Source: Comamonadaceae bacterium CG_4_10_14_3_um_filter_60_75 (GTDB taxonomy: Bacteria; Pseudomonadota; Gammaproteobacteria; Burkholderiales; Burkholderiaceae_C). From it: a DNA stretch of 27,223 nucleotides. The stretch lies in NCBI GenBank assembly GCA_002784245.1, contig PFKL01000035.1, positions 1 to 27,223 of the forward strand, read 5' to 3'. The notes under the pieces are model-generated. The model saw only the letters and a list, made by a program, of their open reading frames with translations. It had not been told where the DNA came from and did no database searches. How positions within the stretch are numbered: position 1 is the first letter of the stretch; every line of letters begins with the position of its first letter. The translations under genes were made by a program, and so were the position numbers. This document shows positions 23,227-27,223 of this stretch, piece by piece.

Positions 23227-23232
23227 TAAAAT
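23227..23232 (+). promoter_or_regulatory. Candidate −10 element for hisZ
   Basis: TAAAAT (five of six to consensus), in CCCGGTAAAATCTGG, lies in the 56-bp gap between the DUF2065 gene and hisZ and ends 27 bp before the ATG. The −35 position at 17 bp spacing reads GTCAAA (three of six). The implied leader is about 20 nt and lacks an obvious Shine-Dalgarno site. Confidence 0.4.
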
Positions 23233-23259
23233 CTGGTTTTTAACAGCGCACCAACTCAC

Positions 23260-24408
23260 ATGTCTGCTTGGGTCCTGCCGGATCATATTGCCGATGTCCT
23301 GCCCTCCGAGGCACGCCACATCGAAGAATTACGCCGAGACCTGCTCGATACCGCACGTTGCTACGGGTACGAACTTGTCATCCCTCCGCTGCTGGAGCAC
23401 CTGGCGTCTCTCTTGTCGGGTGCGGGCAGCGCGCTGGACCTGCAAACCTTCAAGCTGGTTGATCAACTCTCAGGCCGCATGATGGGCTTGCGTGCCGACA
23501 GCACACCACAGGTGGCACGCATCGACGCTCACCTGCTCAACCGCGCCGGGGTGGCGCGCCTATGTTATTGCGGCCCGGTGCTGCACACCCGCCCAGGCGC
23601 GCCACATGCCACGCGCGAGCCGCTGCAGCTGGGCGCCGAAATATATGGTCACGCAGGTCTCGAAGCCGACATTGAGGTGTTGAATCTGGCGCTCGACTGT
23701 TTGAAGGCAGCCAAGGTGGCACAACCCAGTGTTGACCTGGCAGATGCCCAACTGGTCAAAGCCATCCTCTCTGACGTCACTTTGGTGCCGACACAACTGG
23801 CCGGCATTTACGCCTCGCTGGCGGCAAAAGACAGCCCGGAATTGGCCAACCTGACCCGCGACCTACCTGAACAGCAGCGCCAGGGCTTGTTGACACTGGT
23901 TCAGTTGTACGGCGACGCGTCGGTGCTGGCTGAGGCTCAAAAATACTTACCGCCTTTGACTGGCGTGCGTGAGGCGCTTCAAAACTTGCAGCAACTGGCT
24001 GACCATTTGACGGCGGTGAATGTCACTGTTGATCTGGCCGATATGCAGGGCTATGCCTACTACACTGGCGCGCGTTTTTCGATTTACGCACCCAGCGCCA
24101 GTGCCGCGCTGGTGCGTGGCGGCCGCTACGACCGCGTTGGCGCGGTCTTTGGCCGCCGCCGCCCAGCCGCAGGCTTCAGTCTGGACCTCAAGACCTTGGT
24201 AGCGGCTGTCGAACCCCGACCGTTGCAAGCGGCAATCCGCGCACCATGGCGTGACGAGCCTGCCCTGGCCTGTGAGATCGCGGCGCTGCGCGCTGCCGGC
24301 GCGGTAGTGTTCTGTGTGCTGCCTGGCCACGAGAGCGAAGTCGACGAATTCCATTGCGACCGTGAGCTGGTTCAGGTCGACGGGCAATGGCGGGTGCAAG
24401 CAATCTGA
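23260..24408 (+). CDS. hisZ: ATP phosphoribosyltransferase regulatory subunit HisZ
   Basis: HisRS-like protein without aminoacylation activity that partners the short form of HisG in the first step of histidine synthesis. It has 382 aa. The class II core is visible: DHIADVLPSEARHIEELRR at the N-terminus, a motif-2-like segment (GPVLHTRPGAPHATREPLQL), and a motif-3-like GFSLDLKTL at the end. The conserved HisRS catalytic LVRGxDYY is replaced by ADMQGYAYYTG, so the catalytic Arg is missing, which separates it from hisS at 14641. There is no anticodon-binding domain; a short C-terminal domain follows about residue 320. No hisG is in the window, and hisZ stands next to purA, an arrangement common in Betaproteobacteria. 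It implies the organism uses a short HisG. Confidence 0.95.
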   Translation: MSAWVLPDHIADVLPSEARHIEELRRDLLDTARCYGYELVIPPLLEHLASLLSGAGSALDLQTFKLVDQLSGRMMGLRADSTPQVARIDAHLLNRAGVARLCYCGPVLHTRPGAPHATREPLQLGAEIYGHAGLEADIEVLNLALDCLKAAKVAQPSVDLADAQLVKAILSDVTLVPTQLAGIYASLAAKDSPELANLTRDLPEQQRQGLLTLVQLYGDASVLAEAQKYLPPLTGVREALQNLQQLADHLTAVNVTVDLADMQGYAYYTGARFSIYAPSASAALVRGGRYDRVGAVFGRRRPAAGFSLDLKTLVAAVEPRPLQAAIRAPWRDEPALACEIAALRAAGAVVFCVLPGHESEVDEFHCDRELVQVDGQWRVQAI

Positions 24409-24430
24409 TGCAACTTCAAGAGAGAAAGAC

Positions 24431-25807
24431 ATGACGGCAATCAAAGGACGCAATGTGGTGGTGGTGGGCTCGCAGTGGGGCGACGAGGGCAAGGGCAAGC
24501 TGGTCGACTGGCTGACCGAAAGTGCCCAGGGTGTTGTGCGTTTCCAGGGTGGCCATAACGCTGGCCACACGCTGGTCATCAACGGCGTGAAAACCGCGTT
24601 GCACCTGATCCCCAGCGGCATCATGCGCCCGGGCGTCAAGTGCTACATTGGTAACGGCGTGGTGTTGTCAACGGCCAAGCTGTTTGACGAAATGGCCAAT
24701 CTTGAAAAAATGGGCGTCGAGCTGCGTTCACGCCTGCGTGTCAGCGAAGCCTGCCCGTTGATTTTGCCGTTCCATGCGGCGTTGGACGTTGCCCGTGAAG
24801 CCGCGCGGGAGGAGGGCGGTAGCGAAAAAATAGGCACCACCGGCCGTGGCATCGGACCAGCCTACGAGGACAAGATCGCCCGGCGAGCCTTGCGCGTGCA
24901 AGACATGAAATTTCCCGAGCGCTTTGCCGCCAAACTGCGCGTGTTGCTGGACTTGCACAACCATGTGCTCGCAACGTATCTGAAGTCAAAGAACTTTGAT
25001 TTCGGCCCGACGCTTGCGCCCTACATGAAAGACGGTGCCGTGCTGTTCCAGCCGGTGTTTGACGAAGCCATGCGCCACGCCGAGATGCTCAAGCCGATGA
25101 TGGCTGACGTATCGCGCGAGCTCAATGACGCGCACCTTAACGGTGAAAACCTGCTGTTTGAAGGAGCACAGGGCACACTGCTGGACGTCGATCACGGCAC
25201 CTACCCGTTTGTTACCTCAAGCAATTGCGTCGCTGGCAACGCCGCGGCTGGCTCGGGTGTGGGCCCAGGCTTGTTGCACTACATCCTGGGCATTGCCAAA
25301 GCCTATTGCACGCGCGTCGGCGGCGGGCCGTTCCCGACCGAACTGGCGTGGGAAAAAGAGGGTACCCCGGGCTACCACATGAGCACCATCGGCGCCGAAA
25401 AAGGGGTGACCACCGGTCGCAGCCGCCGCTGTGGCTGGTTTGACGCCGCATTACTCAAGCGCTCGGCGCAGGTCAACGGGCTCAATGGTTTGTGCATCAC
25501 CAAGCTTGACGTGCTTGACGGCCTGAAAGAACTCAAGCTCTGCACCGGCTACGAATTGGATGGCCAAGTCACCGACATTTTGCCCATGGGTGCTGACGAC
25601 ATCTCGCGCTGCAAACCCATTTATGAAACCATCCCTGGCTGGAGCGACAGCACCGTCGGCGTGACCCAGTACGACCAGTTGCCCACCAACGCGCGCCTGT
25701 ATCTGCAGCGCATCGAACAGGTCACCGGCGTGCCGATCCACATCGTGTCGACCAGCCCCGACCGGGCGCACACCATTTTGATCCGCCACCCGTTTCTGGC
25801 GGAATAG
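24431..25807 (+). CDS. purA: Adenylosuccinate synthetase
   Basis: PurA condenses IMP and aspartate with GTP to adenylosuccinate, the first committed step to AMP. From the ATG at 24431 it has 458 aa (E. coli 432). SQWGDEGKGK contains catalytic Asp18, and GGHNAGHT contains His46, equivalent to E. coli Asp13 and His41. GTTGRGIGPAYEDK, the LLFEGAQGTLLDVDHGTYPF segment and TGRSRRCGWFD are all family signatures. The frame is open upstream into hisZ, but the ATG is preceded by AGAGAAAG and gives the correct N-terminus. It follows hisZ by 22 bp and may be co-transcribed. A hairpin repeat lies in the gap after its stop. Confidence 0.98.
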   Translation: MTAIKGRNVVVVGSQWGDEGKGKLVDWLTESAQGVVRFQGGHNAGHTLVINGVKTALHLIPSGIMRPGVKCYIGNGVVLSTAKLFDEMANLEKMGVELRSRLRVSEACPLILPFHAALDVAREAAREEGGSEKIGTTGRGIGPAYEDKIARRALRVQDMKFPERFAAKLRVLLDLHNHVLATYLKSKNFDFGPTLAPYMKDGAVLFQPVFDEAMRHAEMLKPMMADVSRELNDAHLNGENLLFEGAQGTLLDVDHGTYPFVTSSNCVAGNAAAGSGVGPGLLHYILGIAKAYCTRVGGGPFPTELAWEKEGTPGYHMSTIGAEKGVTTGRSRRCGWFDAALLKRSAQVNGLNGLCITKLDVLDGLKELKLCTGYELDGQVTDILPMGADDISRCKPIYETIPGWSDSTVGVTQYDQLPTNARLYLQRIEQVTGVPIHIVSTSPDRAHTILIRHPFLAE

Positions 25808-25831
25808 GTCAGTTGTTCAGGGTTTGTAATC

Positions 25832-25873
25832 AAAACGAGTTGTAGCCCTTGTAAATCAAGCGCAAATAGCTAC
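25832..25873 (+). repeat. Dispersed hairpin repeat, copy B (purA–PRT gap)
   Basis: The second clear copy of the TAGC-N22-GCTA element (core 25843–25872), with GTAGC (25842–25846) pairing with GCTAC (25869–25873) and inner CTTG/CAAG around a 5-nt loop. The flank AAAACGAGTTG before the core is also shared with the sucB-embedded copy. It lies between the purA stop and the ribosome-binding site of the phosphoribosyltransferase gene. Confidence 0.75.
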
Positions 25874-25891
25874 TTAATTTGGAGCACCTTT

Positions 25892-26416
25892 ATGCTGACG
25901 GAAGATGGCCACCACCTGTATGTAAGTTACGACGAGTACAACAACCTGATCGAAAAACTCGCCATCAAGGTCTATCAGTCAGGCTGGCAGTTTGACACTA
26001 TCTTGTGTCTGGCCCGTGGTGGCATGCGCCCCGGCGACATTTTGTCGCGGGTATTTGACAAACCGCTGGCGATCATGTCCACCAGTTCCTACCGCTCGGA
26101 AGCGGGCACGGTGCAGGGGCAACTCGACATTGCCCACTACATCACCACGCCCAAAGGGCGCATCGCCGGACGGGTGTTGCTGGTCGACGATCTGGCTGAT
26201 TCCGGCCTGACCTTGAACGCGGTGATTGATCTGTTGAAAACCAATTACAAACCGATCACCGAGCTGCGCAGCGCCGTGCTCTGGACCAAGGCGGTATCGA
26301 CCTTCACGCCCGACTATTGCGTCGAATTTTTGCCCACCAACCCTTGGATTCACCAGCCGTTTGAGAACTACGACAGCATGCGCCCCGAGCAGTTGATCGA
26401 AAAATGGAGCGTTTGA
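25892..26416 (+). CDS. Purine-type phosphoribosyltransferase
   Basis: A 174-aa type I phosphoribosyltransferase that uses PRPP. The PRPP-binding motif VLLVDDLADSGLTL lies at 95–108, with the usual two acidic residues followed by a D-S-G-x-T loop. CLARGGMRPGDIL at 39–51 is the usual PPi-loop region. The C-terminal part (TNPWIHQPFENYD) with a tryptophan after the core resembles xanthine/hypoxanthine-guanine phosphoribosyltransferases (Gpt/Hpt-like). It therefore most likely salvages a purine base, fitting its place after purA. The exact base cannot be read from sequence. A GGAG site lies 8 bp before the ATG. The next gene starts 5 bp after the stop (or overlaps it, if an earlier ATG is used). 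Confidence 0.88.
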   Translation: MLTEDGHHLYVSYDEYNNLIEKLAIKVYQSGWQFDTILCLARGGMRPGDILSRVFDKPLAIMSTSSYRSEAGTVQGQLDIAHYITTPKGRIAGRVLLVDDLADSGLTLNAVIDLLKTNYKPITELRSAVLWTKAVSTFTPDYCVEFLPTNPWIHQPFENYDSMRPEQLIEKWSV

Positions 26417-26421
26417 GCGCC

Positions 26422-27223
26422 ATGACCCACGGCGACACCACCGGGCTCATTCACCACCCTTATACGCCGCCTGCGGGTTTTGCCGCGCCGCAGCCGGGAG
26501 TGTTCAAGGCGTCGACGGTTTTTTTTCCTAATGTGGCAGCGATGCGCCATTTTGAGTGGAAAGACAAAACCGCCTACACCTACGGCCTGCACGGCACGCC
26601 CACCACCTACACCCTGGAAGAGCGCCTGTGTGCACTTGAAGTGGGTGCCCAATGCCTGCTGGTGCCCAGCGGCCTGGCGGCGATTGCAACGGTCAGTCTG
26701 GCCCTGTTGAGAACCGGCGACGAGGTGCTTATCCCTGACAACGCCTACGGCCCCAGCAAAGCGCTGGCCGAGGGCGAACTGGCGCACTTGGGCATTACCC
26801 ACCGTTTTTACGACCCATTGCAGCCGCCGGATCTGGCCGCCAAGATCGGCCCCCGGACCAGACTGGTCTGGCTGGAAGCAGCTGGTTCGGTCACGCTGGA
26901 ATTCCCTGACCTGTGCGCGCAGGTGCGCATCTGCAAGGCTACAGGCGTACTGTGTGCGCTGGACAACACCTGGGGCGCAGGCCTGGCATTCAAGCCGTTT
27001 GACCTGCAGCCAGGCAGCGCCCCCGCGCTGGCGGTTGATGTGTCGATCCACGCCCTGACCAAGTACCCCAGCGGAGGCGGTGACGTGCTGATGGGCAGTG
27101 TCATGACCTGCGACGCCAGCTTGCACATGGCGCTCAAACTTTGCCACATGCGTCTGGGGTTGGGTGTGGGTGCCAACGATGCCGAAGCGGTGCTGCGCAG
27201 CTTGCCGAGTTTGGCGTTGCGCT
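26422..27223 (+). CDS. metC: Cystathionine beta-lyase-like PLP enzyme (5' part)
   Basis: The start of a Cys/Met-metabolism PLP-dependent enzyme, cut by the window end after about 267 residues of an expected 390 or so. The frame is open to the last base. Family features include FKASTVFFPN near residue 28, YTYGLHGTPTTYTLEERLCA at 53–71, the PLP-phosphate-contacting PSGLAAI at 82–88, PDNAYGPS at 105–112 with the stacking Tyr109, and DNTWGAG at 181–187 with Asp181 contacting the pyridine nitrogen. The PLP-binding Lys214 is in HALTKYPSGGGDVLMGS. It most resembles MetC, which cleaves cystathionine to homocysteine, pyruvate and ammonia; related gamma-lyases or synthases cannot be excluded. ATG at 26422 is preferred; an in-frame ATG at 26404 would overlap the preceding gene by 13 nt. 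It is probably co-transcribed with the phosphoribosyltransferase. Confidence 0.85.
   Translation, partial: MTHGDTTGLIHHPYTPPAGFAAPQPGVFKASTVFFPNVAAMRHFEWKDKTAYTYGLHGTPTTYTLEERLCALEVGAQCLLVPSGLAAIATVSLALLRTGDEVLIPDNAYGPSKALAEGELAHLGITHRFYDPLQPPDLAAKIGPRTRLVWLEAAGSVTLEFPDLCAQVRICKATGVLCALDNTWGAGLAFKPFDLQPGSAPALAVDVSIHALTKYPSGGGDVLMGSVMTCDASLHMALKLCHMRLGLGVGANDAEAVLRSLPSLALR

Noticed and set aside
26404..26421. Earlier ATG for the MetC-like gene
   Set aside because: It lacks a ribosome-binding site and overlaps the phosphoribosyltransferase end by 13 nt; the ATG at 26422 fits better, though this is not proven.
1..27223. Search for CRISPR arrays, insertion sequences, prophage, toxin–antitoxin or defence genes
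   Set aside because: None seen. Every sizeable stretch is explained by a conserved core gene, so I do not claim a novel multi-gene system here.

Overview
The window is a continuous stretch of bacterial core chromosome. It holds 27 protein genes, two of them cut by the window ends, and no rRNA, tRNA, transposase, phage gene or CRISPR array that I could find. GC-rich codon use, Betaproteobacteria-type protein versions (long IspG and PurA, HisZ present, RlmN–PilF–RodZ–IspG–HisS–YfgM–BamB–Der order, Hfq–HflX–HflK–HflC–DUF2065–HisZ–PurA order) and a TAGC-N22-GCTA intergenic repeat all suggest Burkholderiales, most likely Comamonadaceae (Rhodoferax/Polaromonas-like). The family placement is an inference from gene order and protein character.

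Layout. (1) 1–3929: the 2-oxoglutarate dehydrogenase operon, sucA (3' end only), sucB, lpdA. (2) 4014–5473: zapE, translationally coupled to a small exported protein of unknown function. (3) 5515–7087, minus strand: bamD followed by a PP2C-type phosphatase. (4) 7141–10043: rluD, then scpB and rluB (overlapping). (5) 10103–19120: ndk, rlmN, pilF, rodZ, ispG, hisS, a YfgM-like TPR membrane protein, bamB and der. Most of these are tightly packed or overlap by 1–8 nt, as expected for one or a few long transcripts serving RNA modification, envelope assembly, isoprenoid synthesis and ribosome assembly. (6) 19252–23203: hfq, hflX, hflK, hflC and a DUF2065 membrane protein. (7) 23260–27223: hisZ, purA, a purine-type phosphoribosyltransferase and the start of a MetC-like PLP enzyme.

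The genes themselves are housekeeping and I see no undescribed multi-gene system. The most interesting signals are small. A dispersed hairpin repeat occurs in two intergenic gaps, and a related copy in the opposite orientation appears to lie inside the sucB reading frame, encoding part of the flexible linker of the E2 enzyme with codons unlike those around it. A run of nine C residues sits immediately after the start codon of the PP2C phosphatase and could make it prone to slippage. The zapE-coupled small protein has an uncharacterised Cys-pair architecture. Several genes share a −10-like hexamer 24–33 bp before the start codon with no clear Shine-Dalgarno site.

No gene-free stretch exceeds 300 bases; the longest gaps are about 131 bp (der–hfq) and 111 bp (rluD–scpB).
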